Of a stretch of 64,000 bases of DNA, positions 11,370-26,300 are shown in pieces. How positions within the stretch are numbered: position 1 is the stretch's first letter; every line of letters starts with the position of its first letter. The DNA is taken from the NCBI GenBank assembly GCA_023213315.1, contig JAKCPI010027497.1, positions 1-64,000 of the forward strand. The letters are read 5' to 3'. Below the pieces are notes generated by a model, which did not search any database, was not told the origin of the DNA, and worked only from the letters and a program-made list of their open reading frames with translations. The position numbers and the translations under genes are program-made. Source of the DNA: Euborellia annulipes (Eukaryota; Arthropoda; Insecta; Dermaptera; Anisolabididae).

Positions 11370-14300
11370 CTAGCACTCACTTGTCTCCGCAGGAGGCGCG
11401 CTAGGTTCAGATTCACTAACGCCACTTTCGCTGGCCTTTGTTGTTGTTGTTGTTGTTGCTTCTGCAGTTGTTGCGATTTCTGTCGTAGAACCTGTTTCCG
11501 TTGGTGGTGGTAGATTTGGATTATTTTTTACCTCTGCCGCACTGGGCGTCGAGGGGTTATTATTACTAGTCTCTTTTGGTTCAGGAGATGCATTACTCCA
11601 TCGAGAACGTCTCGATCTTTCAACTTTCTCCTCTCGATCATTATTTTCGTCAGACTTACCAGATATAGAGTTATTATTGCCACTTCTATCATCCATCCTC
11701 ATACGCTTAGATGGTCCATATTGATTATCGTCATCCATTGGAAAAGGAGGACCGAGATTTCCAGGGCCACCAGGAGGGGGGCCCATCATACCGCGGGGTG
11801 GACCTCCTCTCCATCCAAAACGTCCGCCACCTCGACCGCCTCTACCTCCACGTGAAGGAGGACCACCATCGCCTCTTCGTGGTCCATGGAATCCCGAATC
11901 TTCAAATCCTCTAGGTGGTTGATCAAATGGCGGTCTATCAAAGAACGGATCTCCATCGGGAGGACCATCAAATCCCCGAGGTCCCCCAAACATATGAGGA
12001 GGACCAGGGGGGCCAGGCGGTCCTTGGCCATCCATCCACATACCTAAAGAAAAAAAAAAAAAAAAAAAAACATTTTAATCTTTTACTTTCTTGCATATAT
12101 ACAATTCCCCTATATATGAGATCTGTTCGGAATAGTGGCTGCGAGATATATAGATGGATAATTATGGACAGGAGGAGCCAATAAATAGACCTCTGTATGC
12201 AGGTTCAATCAACAGAGACGTTTCGGTTCTTTTTATTTAAGAACCATCTTCAGTCCTTAGATTGGCAATATAATTTTACAGAGTTAGTAAATGTTAACAC
12301 TGACTAACTCTGTGCAATTATATATACTTTTCCAATCTAAGGACTGAAAATGGTTCTTAAATAAAAAGAACAGAAACGTCTCCGGTGATTGAACATGCAT
12401 AGAGAGTCTATTTATTGGCTGCTCCTCCATAATTATTCACCCCAATGGCGGATACAAGGGGAGGGAGGGTAAAGGGGGTAATTACCCCCCCCCGAGATTC
12501 GAAAAAAATACCTTTTTTCGCAAAAAAATTTATTTTTAATGTAAAATTTTTAAAATTAATACTTAAAAATTTGATGTGTATTTATATTCTGGCAAACAAG
12601 TACAGAATGCGCTTTTAAATTACCGAAATTAAAAAAAAATAGTGTGTTGTGCGACGAGTCACACCAGATTACCCCCCCCCCCCCCGAGAAACACCTCTGG
12701 ATCCGCCCTTGATTCACCCCCATTTATCTTTTTGAGTATAAGGGTATTTTATGGCTGGTGGAATTTGTATCAGGAATGAAAGTTGGAAGAAAAATGCAGC
12801 CAGAATTTTTTCTTTAAAAAATTCTGGCTGCATTTTTCTTCCAACTTTCATTCCTGATTATCTTTTTGAGTCCTCTCTGGCGTTTTTTTAGCAGCCAAAA
12901 CTCTCACTAACGTTTTTATAAGGGTGCGAACTTAATTTCGAACTGCGAGTTGTTCAAACAGAGCGTGGCAAACTGACATTCTACTATTATATATATACAA
13001 AATTAACTACATTAGTCTTGCTAATCCAGTCTTTGATACTCCGGCATACGATTATCTCCCTATAATATTGTTACATATTAATATTTGAGAAAGAATTCTC
13101 GAGAAAATAATGAAGAATAGGTATTTATTTCTTCAGAAAGAAAATGAATAAAATAGTAGCATGCTAGAAAATAAACTAGAGGATAAATAGGATAAAAAAT
13201 AGACCCAAAAGTCAGAAGATCTATTTAAAAATAACAAAATATCTAGTCATAGGATTCTAACTAATTTGGAATAAAAATATAATTACCATATAAAATGCAT
13301 CAAAAGTGCAAATTTTTAATGCCTTATAGAAATAATCAAAATCAAAAAAGTTTATTATGAAGGTTGAAGAACATTAAATTCATTGCGGTTAAATTTTATA
13401 TAAACAAATTCATTAGCTTAATACAAGATGGATATGTTTCAAATTTTGCAGTAAGAGAAATGTCTACTAATAGGAAAACTTTGTGTTTTTAAAACACCTT
13501 ACACCTTACCCCGAATAAATTATTTTGCTATTTTAATCTACCAAACATATCAAAATAAAGTGGACGCATCGTTTGCTTCATCTTAATTTTGATAGCTCCA
13601 AAAATTAAAAATAATACATTTTATAATTTGAAAAAGATGAAATAGGGGTGTCTAATAAATTTTTAATTAAGAAATTAGGTTGAATTGAGGATTATGTCGA
13701 CAATTTTTTTTTAACAATTGAAGGGATGTGGCTGTGAGATATCAATGAGGGAGATGTGGAGGACAGCAGCTAGAAAGGTAGTCTCTATTTAATAAAACAG
13801 ACTCCTTTAACAAAACGTTTCGGCTAATTTTAAGTTGTAGAACTTTTTCGGATTTTTTTCTCTCTCCATTCTTTTTATCAGCCTAAAATAGAGCTGGCAA
13901 ACAGTAGCAAAGCCAATTTGATCCAGATTTCTATAAAAATAACGAAAATATAAAAGAAATACAAAGGTTGTTTGTAGATGGCCGTAAGGATGATCAATTT
14001 AATTATAAGGACTGTCGACCAAAAAAGGGATTATAAAAATTGTTGATTGTACTGAAGATGATTCCATATCACTGAGGTCGAAATATTTACAAATAAACGG
14101 ATGTAATACATTTTTTAAATAGAACACAATATGTTCATTTTGTATATGGAGAATTATTTGTCGTATATTTGATGGAGACCGAACTTCATAATTTAATATT
14201 AATAATATTTATTAATAACCCTTATGTGGTTAACTAGATAATAAGTTCATTTTTATATAAAAAAAAAAATAAGATTCCACCAAGAAACTTAACGGGAAAT

Positions 14301-17300
14301 AAAAAAAAGCGGTTGTAAAATTACCTGGTCCCATAGGTCCGGGTCCACCTGGTCCAGGACCTGGTCTAGGGCCGCGCATGCCCATGCCTGGTGGTCCACG
14401 AGGATGAAACATCGGTCCTACAATACAACCCATTACATTTACTTCAAAGAACTAAAAGAGTGTAAGAAGGATGAGTTAAGAAGTGGATAAATGATTTTAA
14501 AATTTGTTTACAAAGCCCCTGACAGTCTGCCGTTTACCCTTAACAGTTTGATAGGGGTGAAGTCGCTGGCAGATCAAATCAAGAAAGAAATATTTAATTA
14601 AATTTTTATAAATTATTTGCAAGAGAAAAATTAATAGAAAAGAAAATTAAGCGAGTTGCGAATACGAATAACGACTAATGAGTTCTATTTCTATCATAAC
14701 AATCTAAAACTAAAAAAAAAATTATATCAGTCACTGGCGGATTTTATGCGAGTGTGAGGGGATAACGTCAACTTGATATTTCCTATTTTACTTCGATTTC
14801 TTTCACATCAATTGCTGTTCACAGGTTTATTAAAAGATTTCAAGCTTAAAGAAATTCTTTCAAAAAAAAAAAAAATAATAATAATTTACAACTTTTAACT
14901 AGAATTATTAATAAAAATAAATTTCTAAATAAAATAAAAAATTGATGTTTACCTGGTCCATGTCCACGTCCCATCATTGGCCCTCGCGGACCCATCATAG
15001 GACCCCCCGGTCCAAACCCAGGGCCAGGCCCGCCTGGTCCATTTGGTCCATCTGGGCCATGCATTCCAGGGGGGGCCAGGGAAAAACTTGTCTCCAGGTG
15101 GTGGTCCCCTAGGATCAAAATCTACTCCATGGGGAGGACCTTGTGGGCCTCTCGGTCCTCGTCCGCGTCCTCTGCCTCTGCCACCTCCTCTTCCTCCCCC
15201 TTCGCCTCCACCTCCACCGCCTCCCATCATGTCAAAATCGCCAGGATGCATAGGAAATTCATCGAAATCATCAGGTCTCCCTTGAGGTTGCATTGGAGGC
15301 CCAAAGTTATCTGGAGGAAATCCTCCAGGCATATCTCGTCCTGGATGTGATCCTCCTTTCCTTTCAAAATCATCTTCAGGAGGAGGCATGAAAGGATGGA
15401 ATCCAGGACCAGGGCCTCCACTACCATCTCGGTCCATAATTCCTCCACCGGCATTCCCACCCGGTGAACATGATGGAGGAGGACCTCTAAAAGGAGGGCC
15501 ACCTCCCCGTTGATGTTGATCACCACCTCCTCCTCGGAATCCCGGAGGCCCATTTCCGCGAAATGGAGGTGGGCCATCTGGCGGGCCTTGTCGTTGATTG
15601 AATAGTGGGACTGAAAAATAAAATATTTTTAAAAGAATGAATAAGAATAAATAAGTAACATTTTATTCTTAAGAGGGTAGAAATTTAGAGATGCAGTTTT
15701 ATTTATTTAACTCGCACGGCTTACCTTTCGGTTCCGTGTTTGAACCATCTGCAGAGCTATAATTATACATATCCAAGTGATATTTCAAAAAAAGTGTATT
15801 TTCAAAAAAAAAAAAAAAAAAAAAAAAAAAAACGGAAAAAATAATCTCGTGAAGTGCCACAGAGTGTTAATGAATCTGCTCCTTATAAAGAGTTAAAATT
15901 TTCTTCAGATAGCAGTTTTTTCACAAAAACCCGATTTGGGGCTAAACGGTTTGTTTTATAATACATTGCATAGCATAAAGTCATACTAAAATTGGCCGTA
16001 GAATCCAAATATGCAATAATATACAAAGCTTTCCATTTAAAAAACATAACTTTGATATGGATAAGAAGTACAATTGGAACAAAAATATTTTAAATCTGTA
16101 GTCCTAAAGGCTCCTCATTATGCACGATCAACAAACTTTAAAAATGTCCGTTGATATGCCCACAATCTTCCGTTCACGCACTATTGGCCTATCCTTTCCT
16201 TATCCTTTATCCTTTATGACATTATATAAAAGTTTGATTCAACAATGTATAAAATCCACTATAATACTTTCATAATGACTTTTCGGCAGGTATAATATAT
16301 TTTTGCATATGTTGGTTGTAATAGTTAGATTGTTTTTAATATCACTTGTATATGTATAATTATAGCTCTGAATAAGGCTCAAACACGAAACCGAAGCCTC
16401 AGCCGTGCGGTTTATATAAATAAAGAAAAAAAAACCTTAGATGCATCTCTGATCTCTACCCTCTTATGAATATATAACATCAGAGCTATAAATTGCGTTT
16501 TGTAAGCATCATTTTAATTAAATTTACCTGGTGGGGGTTGATTTTGAGAATGACCTCCTCTTGGAAATCGTCGGTCCCCTGGACCTTGTCCGGTTTGCTG
16601 TAATGGTGGAGGTCCAGTATTAAGTGGAGGGCCATCCTTATTTCGGTCAGTTTCAGGAAGTAAAGGAGGGGGGGCCAGTTGATGAATTACTTGTTTTATT
16701 ATCATTATTATTATCATTAGGACGCCCTTTGTCTCGATCGGATCGATCACGATCTCGACTTCGCTCTCTATCTCGATTATACGATGATTTCCTTTCATTT
16801 TCTTTATTAATTGATAAGCCATTATGGCCATCATTGGCAAGGCTGCGAAGCCTTTCTAGAAGTGACGGCTTTCCATTCCCTGAATTTTCATTATTGTTAG
16901 TATTACTACTATTATTGTTGTTAGATGGCATATCATTTGAATTATTGTTACTATTATTATTCCAAGGCTTATTATCTCGATCTTTATCTCTATCATTTCT
17001 GTTACTTCTATCATTTTTGTCTTTATCCCTATCTCTCTCGCGATCTCTATCTCTATCACCCCATCTTGTACGATCTCGCCTATCTCGACCACGATCACGA
17101 TCTCTCTCCTTATCGCGATCGCGATCGCGATTTCGATCACGGCTTCTATGATCATCTTTGTCGTCTTTACGGCCTTCGGAATGAGAGTCTGGATGGCCAT
17201 AGTGCATTCGAGAACCTCTTGGTCCTGGCCGATACCCGGATCCACCTCCTCTTCGCATATGAGGCATCATATCATCTCGCATACTAAAAAAAAAATTGTT

Positions 17301-20300
17301 AATAATAAATTACCTTTTTAGAATTCTGGAAAAAACCTAATCAGTAATAAATCGATCTTCCGAGCTACTTTTAAAAAATCTAAATTGTTATAATGGTGAG
17401 GTAGTGGCTGTATAATTGATAAGTATGAGCAGGATGGCAGCCAGGAATCAAATTAGACAAAAATTTTCAAGTCAATCTTTATCTAATTCTTTATTTCAAT
17501 CTCCAACGTTCCTCAGAACCTATCATGAATGAGATAAATATGTATAATGAAAATTAACAAAAAATTTATAGTTATTTAGGTAATTTAAAGTTATATATAA
17601 AAATTGAAAAAAGTTAAAATAAATTTTTAAAAAACGTACAATTTATAGCTGACTAACAATTGTAAGTTTTTTAAAAATTTTTTTGAACTTTTGTCAATTT
17701 TTATTATATATATTTGTCTAATTGATCATAGGTCTTGAGGAAGGACGCGATTTGCGTCCGAAACTTTTTTTTTTGTCTAATTTGATTCCTGCTAATAGGC
17801 CTACATAAATTGTTATGCATATGTAAAAAATTTCAATAAAAATTGCGTAGATACTGGAATAAAAATGACCTCAGCAGATAAGCAACTGGCTTTGGTGTAA
17901 AATCCAAATTAAGCTAAAATTTATTTGCATTGTAACTTGTCTACATATATTTATTTCTAAGAGAAATTAAAAACTAAAAAATATTAAATAAATAGTATGT
18001 CTTACTTATATGTGTCTGGTGGTGGTTCTAACAATTTGCGTTCATCTAGGTCCATATCTGTATTCATATGTTGTTGTTGGATATCTAAAATCATAACAAT
18101 ATTTTAAAATAAAAATAATGCACAATGATATCTGTCATTTAATTTAAATTTTATTATAACTAGAGCCCGGATGTTCATGCTCAATCAAACCTTAAAATAT
18201 ACATGCATTAATGCACTATAAAATGACCAAATATGCACAATGAAGGGAAAAAAGAAAAAATATGCTCTATCACAAATTGGGTCGCATTTAATATTATATA
18301 TTTTTATTTTATTTTTTTAAACAATGAACAACAACCAATTTCTCTAAATTAACTTCATTTAAGTACATGCCTTTATCTAAACACTTTCTTGAACGCATAA
18401 AATGATCTTTCTACATCACAAGAAGTGACAGGCGCATACTTAAAAGAAGAAATCTGGGACAAATCGAGGTTGAAATGTTGATCTTTTACATTTCCACCCT
18501 GTAAAGTGCGAAAGTTTGAAAATATTAAAAATAATTCACATGAATTAGACTTTAAAAGCAACACAAAAATATTCAAAGCATGCCTTTTTCTTGAAAATTT
18601 TTTTTTTTTTAATAAGGTTGTTTTCGTTAAAAATTGGCAAAACATGCATTGTGCGTGGAATTTCTTCAAAAAAAAAAAAGCCAAAATATGCACATATCGT
18701 CGCTTGCAACACGTAGTGACGTATCTCAAAAAAATTAAAAATTGAGATACACCGGGTATGGCCGTGTCCTGGCGTTCTTTACATTATCACAAAGTGACGA
18801 ATCTGTATTTCTATGTTTTTTCGTATTATTTAGGTTTTTTGGTTTTGCGTATCTATAATATAACAACACGAACTATAAACAGCTCTCCTGAAAAATGATA
18901 GAAATTGAGATACGTCACTACGTGTTGCAAGCGACGATATGCTGGGACAAAGAGGGTTATTTCGAATCGAATACTCATGAAATGGATAACTGCACAGTTT
19001 CAGAAACGTATTCAGCTTCTATACAATGCATTTGCATGAACATCCGAGCTCTAATTATAACTAAATTTAAATGAAGTATTAACTAGTTGTTTCTTGATAG
19101 CGGGATCTTATAATATGCGGATGTGGCATATGGCCAAGGCGAAAAAATAAGACTATATTTTGTCGACATTTCGAGTGCCAATTGCCCTCTTCATCTGGAT
19201 AAAGTGATATCAAAAAGATCTCAAAATGATCAAAATTGATATCAAAATGGCATTTTGACATTAACTTTTGTCCTGATGAAGAGTGCGATCGTCATTCGAA
19301 ACGTCGACATCAAATAGACTTTTATCTTTCGCCATGACTGACCATATATCACATCCTAATATTAAAAAATAAAGTAGTTTCTAATAGGCAAAATGGGCTG
19401 TGTTTAGGAATGGGAGAGAGGAATACTTTTTTCTTTGTAAAATTGTTAAATTATCTAGTCTTTTCTAGATAATTATTTTTGCCTTTGACAACACATAGTA
19501 GTATGCAGATGACTTTATCCTTCTTAATTTAGCTCAGATGGCGTTTAGGTCCAAGGACACGACGCATGCAGACCGTGAAGAGATTCACTTTTATAAAATA
19601 AAATTAATAAATAAAAAAAGTAAATTTGGCTGCATCAAAATATATGAAGTTTTTGGTTATTTATTAAATGGGAATATAAAAATTAACTATATATATAACC
19701 AATAATATATTAATTTGATATTAACACTTGATGCGCATTTTGACATCATATGTGTCATCTTCAGAAGCGAATTACATACTGAAGATGACACATATGGTGT
19801 CGAAATGCGAATCTAGTGTTAATATCAAATTAATACAACAGAAAACCTTGTGAATTTAATTCTCCTATTAAAGCATAATGTTTCAACTAGAGCCAACGGT
19901 TACCAGTTTAAAATTAATATATATAATCCCATATATTTAAAATATTTACTTTGTAAATGATGAGCAACTGAGAATGGTACACGTAAATGAACTTCTGATT
20001 TGTCAGATTTCTCAGCAATATCAGACTTTGAGCTGCTAAGGCTAGTTGTTGTAGTAGTAGTTGTAGTTGCACCACTTGACGTGGTTCCTTGATTAGTACT
20101 AGTAGTTTGTTTGTCTTTTGTTGATGGAGGTGGCACAGATGTGGTTCCTGGTAATGGAATCGAAGAAAGTTGTCCATGGGGAGGAGGAGGAGGAATTATG
20201 CCGGCTGAAACCGCCAAGTTCAGTTAAAAAATTATAACAACAATAGATTAATTATTATAAAAATTTATAAAAAATACCTCCTGTTCCAAAAGGGGAATTA

Positions 20301-23300
20301 ACAGGTTGTGGGACGCCACTCATAATACTACTATGTTGATGCATCATTTGTCCACCGGGAGGAAGAAGTAGTCCTGGAGGAGGGGGAACACCAAGAGGAA
20401 CAGGCATTCCACCTGGACCTAATGTCATTCCCATAGGTCCTAGAAGACCTCCTGGAGACAAAAAATAAAACCAAGAATTTAGTGGCAGGAAACGAATCTA
20501 TATATATATATATTGAATTTATATTTAGTTAGTCAAAATTACAATACAATGAATATGGAATTTAACCAAATGAAATGTTTAATTTCTTACGTGTTAATCC
20601 AAATGGTGAAACCATGCTCATAGGTCCTGGAGGAGGCGGAACTCCAGTAGGTAACGGTCCAGAAAGACCTGCAGCCGCAGCGGCTGCAGCTGCTGCGAGA
20701 CCTAATTGGCCAGCTAACTCAGGTCGTAGAGGAGGTGGTTGTGAAGTATCTACAACTTCCAAAGGAGTTGCTGATACAGATGGAGGAGCAGGAGCTGAAA
20801 TTGATCCCTCCGTCGTTAATCCCAAATATGGTTGTGAAGTAGCAGCTGCTGCAGCAGCTACAGCCGCTGCAGCAACTGCGGCGGCTGTTGAAGCGTCTGT
20901 GCTTGTGGGAACATTTACTCCTGGAGAGGGTTGAATACCTGCTGCTGCTGAAGCGGCTGCACTAGCTGCTAAAGCAGCTGCTTGTTCAAGGCTGACTCCT
21001 AAATTTTGTTGAAAACCTCCTGCTTCAAAAAAAAAAAAAATTAACAATTATTAGAAATTAAAAGAAAAATGATTATATTTTAAAATAGTTACTTTTAGTC
21101 CATTCAGGAAGAGTATCTTCGTCAATGTGACCACCTTCTTCTACTTGGTCAAGATCTTCTTGGTTGCGCAATTTAGACCAGGGTATATACGAAACCCCAA
21201 GATCACCTTCCCAATAATCCTTCCATATTTTTTCTTTTACTCCTTTTCCAGGAGCCCAAGCCAACTAAACAAAAATATGTTATACATTTAAAAAGATTGA
21301 AAATTACAAAAACTATATTATTTCTTGTTTAATAATTAGAGACTTGGCGAAAGAAAATTATGCCCTGCTTGAGATTAAACAAAATAGCCTAATTTATTCC
21401 AATTTTCTCAATGATCACGTTTGGTAGGTGCCTTTTACCATAGAGTAATATAAATAAATCTTTGAAAATGAATGTTAATTTATGATTTGTTTGAAAGGGA
21501 GGAAAAAGTATTTCTTAAATAACTTTTTAAACCTTTCCTACTATAAAATCTTTAAAATTGTATTTTTTTCAAATATCAAAATATTAGAGGTTTTTTTTGA
21601 CGTGACGTCTTACAATGCACATATGTATAGTGGCTGGGAAGGGAGGCATGCACGGAAAAGTTAGCGGCTTGAATAACTTCTCTGTTTTAAGAGATATAAT
21701 TATGTCGAATATACGGTTAGAAAGAATGTTTCTTCAGCTAAAAATTTCACCAATTATTTTTTTCCTATCATTTCATTTTACCGTGAGGCGGTAAATTCTA
21801 ATTTGAATGTTTAAACCACTGTAGATTCCGAAAGGGTAGTCAGATGTCAATTTGTGCAGAAAGACTAAGTCTAATTGACTATATAAAAAAATCGCGATTA
21901 ATAAATTTTAAAATCAATTGTTTTTTTCAAAAAACCTCTTTTTTAAGCAAAAGTCGCCCTTAATGGATAAAAGTTTGGCCACACTTGTCCTATATTGTAT
22001 CTATGAAAATGAACAAAGTGAAAAAAAAAAACTATACTTTCCCATGGTACAGTTATTTCTATTTTGAAATGGATCTGGAAGTTGCATAACATAATTCTTT
22101 GAATAAAATCATATTATTCAGGCCCGTAGCCGTAGGATTTTTTGTTTTAGGGGGGGGGGGGGGATGGGATTTGGAAATTAAGGGCTTACTATAATTTCAT
22201 TCAATGATAATCATTTTAACAAAAAACAAATCATAACAAAGCTCTGTCAATATCGTAAATATCATTCTAATGTAAGAAAATTTCGGAGCCAAGTTTTAAA
22301 AGAAAGATTTCAGGGGGGGGGGGGGCACTGGACCCTCCCCCTGGTTACGTGCCTGGTATTATTATGAATAAAACAACATGCCTAAAAAAGTCAAGTTTTG
22401 ATTTGGGTAAAAGGATTCCATTTATACTAACACATAAGCCTCCTTCAACAGACTACCCCCCCCCCCCCTTATAGAAATGCCATCTATATTCTCTATATAT
22501 ATATATATATTATCTATATTCTTTGATGATATTTAATTATTATAATAACGAACCGTGATTGCTTTTCCTTGAAGTTTATGGTTTTTCAATTTTTGTAGAG
22601 CTCGATATGCATCTTGGCGTCTATTCATACAGATAAAAGCACATCCACGAGGAGGAATTAAATCGATTGAAACAATGTCTCCATATTCACCAAAAGTATC
22701 AGAGAGTTCTTCTTGTTGGACCAATTTTGAAAGATGACCAACCCAAAGTGTTGTGCTACAAACTGAAATATTAAAAATTTATAAAAATAGTCTAATATAA
22801 AATATATATACTCTAAAATTCTAGGCATTTTACTTACCACTTAAATTCTCTTTTTTAATTGGAGGAAGTCCTTTTTTACGTCGTTCACGATCTTTTTCAC
22901 GATCACGATCTCTTTCACGGTCGCGATCTCGTGAACGTGATCTAGAAAAAAAAATATTAATTAATTATTGTTTTCAAATAATACTAAAAGGATTATTACA
23001 CTAGTATTAAAAAAATCCAACTGAAAAAAAAATAATGATATAACCTTGAATGGTACCTTCGTCGGCGAGACCGTGATCGAGATCGACGGTCCCCGGACCG
23101 ACTTCGACTTCTTCTTCTTCGATAATCGCGATCTCTTGATCGAGATCTACTTCTGCGCCGACGGTATGATTTACTCTCAGGGCTTCTTGATTTGCTACGT
23201 TCAAGGTTAATCACCTCTATGGAGGCTTCAGGGGGCCTGTTTATTATATTAAGGTGAAAATGGAAATTTTGGAAGGAAGGGAAAATTGTGAATTTAAGGT

Positions 23301-26300
23301 AAGATGGACAAGAAAATTAATAATATTTAGTTTAACATTGAAGATTATCAGAAATAACAACTGAAATGTAAGAATTAAATAATAATAATAATAAATTTTT
23401 TTTTTAAGTGAAACTTTTATTACATCGCCTCAAATTTTTTCGCCTATCTATTAGCATGTCGTGTAATATAAATTGAATTGAGATGTCACACCTATAGAAA
23501 ACCCTGGGTCCCCCATGTCACAATTAGGCTGAACGCACACCAATTGAGCAAAACGTTTTGTCCAAGAGCAAAGTTTTGCTCAATGCCAACGCACACCGAA
23601 TGAGCAAAACGCTCAATGGCAAAACATTTTGTTCAATATGTCGAATCATGTCCAATTGTGATTTGTCTCCTCGGTGTGCGTTGACCCATAGAAAAGCATT
23701 GAAAAAACAGTTTTAGGCACGATTAGTCAAAAACGTTTTGTTCGAAAACTTTTTTTCAATTGGTGGTGTGCGTTCAGCCTTAGTAACGTTTTGTCAAGAC
23801 CCCTACCTCCCCCTAATGCGTTACGTAATATATGTGGACAACCGCTTGATAATATTGAATTGTTCTTCTGTTATTCTAGTAGAAATTGTTGTTGACATTT
23901 GCAATTGGAAAGAGAATGACAGGAGACAACAATACGAGGGATGTTTCAGACTAAATTCATTTGTCTTCAAACCTTTTAGGCTAAATGCAGGACCGCAGAC
24001 AGAGGAGAGGGGGGGGGGGCTATATCCATAGCCTCTGGGCCCTTATCGCTCCAATCTTAAAATTCTAATAAAAAACTAATTTTCATAGTTAAAATTTCAA
24101 CTAAAAAAAAAAAAATAATTTTCGTTAAATTTTTTTCTAGAGGGGTCCCGCGCCCTTTAAGCTCAAATCTTAATAAATAAGAATAAAAAAAAATATTTTT
24201 ATATAAATTTTTTTGAAATAAAAAAATATTGTATTTGTATTATTACTTAAAAAAAAGGGGAGGCTTCATACGATTAAATAGTTTAAAGGGAGGGGCATTG
24301 CAACATAAAGTTTAAAAATCACAAGCTTAGTCTGTAAAGCCGAAAACGGTTTTAAAAAAAGATGAGAAAAATATATATATTTTTTTTATTAAAGTGTTAT
24401 TATATTTTTGTTTCATTTAAGTGGAATGTAGATTCCTAAAGATTATTTAATTCGATTGATCAATGAGATAGGATTAAGATGATAAGATTATAAAAAATAA
24501 ATAAATAATATATGTTGCTGGTGAGCCTTATCTTATTTTCATCGTAATTAAAGAAATGAAAATTTGATTATTATTATTATTATTATTATTTTTTAAAATA
24601 ATTTTTGATTAAGTTTTTTTTTTATTAAATACCTTCCAACATATTCAACTTCAGAATCATTTTGTTCTTCTGGAGGTGGGATATTTTCTGTTGTTGATTG
24701 CTGTGTGGATGCAAAAACAGTATTTTCTGTTCCTGTAGCGGTAGGAAGAGTATATGAAGCAGCTGCTGCCGCAGCCGCTGCCGCTGCGGCGGCTGCTGCA
24801 GCTGCAACTTTGTGTTGCTCAAGTTCTAATTGATTTGTTTGTCTTCCAGTACCCGTAGCTAATTCTGGTTTGAGATCACATTCAGAGGCAAAGGGCAGAT
24901 TCTGTAAAAGAAATTAAAATGAAATTTTAAAAAAATTTAACAGAAAAAATGATTTTTTTATAATTATTTTATATACTAGGTATAATCATTAGAGCTGAAA
25001 AAGTCTTATTTTCAGAAAAAAGTCGCGTTAAAAGTCTATTCTTTTTTGTGAGAAGGATGAATAAATAAAATCCGGAGATGATTTTCAGGCCAATTTATTT
25101 GGATCAACTCCTTCCGCTATGGGTAAACGTTTTGGAGTCAAAAAGACTCCTTCTTCAAGACCATGCGGGGTCAAGAAAACAAATGGCCCTCAATTTTGTC
25201 ATTAAAAGTTGTGGTTAATCATGCTAGTACACATGTAGTGAAAGGCAAACGAGCCAAACGAAGAATGACATGTGTACTAGCATGATTAACCACAACTTTT
25301 AATGACAAAATTGAGGGCCATTTGTTTTCTTGACTCATGGTCTTGAAGGAGTCGTTTTGGCTCCGAAACGTTGTCCCATAGCGGAAGGAGTTAATCCAAA
25401 TAAATTGGCCTGAAAATCATCTCCAGATTTTATTTATTCATTCTTCTCACTAATATCCACCATAAATTTTACATCTTGAATTCTAATACATGAATATTGG
25501 TGGAAACTAAATATATGTCGACACAATTCGATTACCGAAGGTAAAAGAAATTTGTGTGCTGTGCGACTAGTCATTCAAAATTTTTTAGACAAATAGTCTG
25601 TAAAAAGTCGTTTTTTACAAAAAAAGTCTCTAAAAAGTCACTGTCAATTTATAATAATATGAGAAAGTGAAAGAAATAGAAAACTTATCTCACGATAACT
25701 GTAATATGGCTTTAGGATTTAATTAAATAAATAAAAAAATTTAATTTCACAAAAGTAAAAATCTGATGTGACAAGCACAGCACATGTTTCAATTACCGAT
25801 GGTAAGAGCACACAACTTCCTCTTACCTTCGCTAAGACTTGGGTGCTGTGGTTGTCACACCAGATCTTTTGTGTCGTCTTATTCTTTTCAACCATATATT
25901 TGAATTCAAGATGTAAAACATCCCCTCCCACCAAATGACTTAAGTAGCCGAAAATGCAAAATTGAGAAAAAAAAGCATTTTATATTTAAAAAATTTGAAA
26001 AAAGTCTGTCATAAAAGTCGCTTTTTGCAAAAAAAATTCTCTGAGAAGCAAAAAAGTCGCAAAAGTCGTTTTTGAAAATCTCAAAAAACTTTTCTTTTTG
26101 AGAACAGTGGAGATATCTAAGAAAATCAGGAAGTCTCAAAGTTGAAAGATTTTTTTCCGCTCTCTAATGATCATACAAGCTTTGTTTTATTAAGACATCA
26201 TTTAGAAGAGATTATTCGATAAAAACAAATCTAGAATGTACAATTTAAGCCTTTAATTTATAATAAATTTTGCTTTTATTTCTTGAAAAAGTTTTATTAT

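Noticed and set aside
14949..17287. Long open frames on both strands over the SCAF Gly-Pro and Arg-Asp exons
   Set aside because: The antisense and shifted frames (Pro/Ser-rich, Leu-rich, Tyr-rich) are low-complexity shadows of the simple-sequence coding exons; splice phases support only the one minus-strand frame.
18373..18745. Overlapping open frames of 118 and 79 codons
   Set aside because: They cross one end of an inverted-repeat element, lack recognisable domains and have no splice or start context support.
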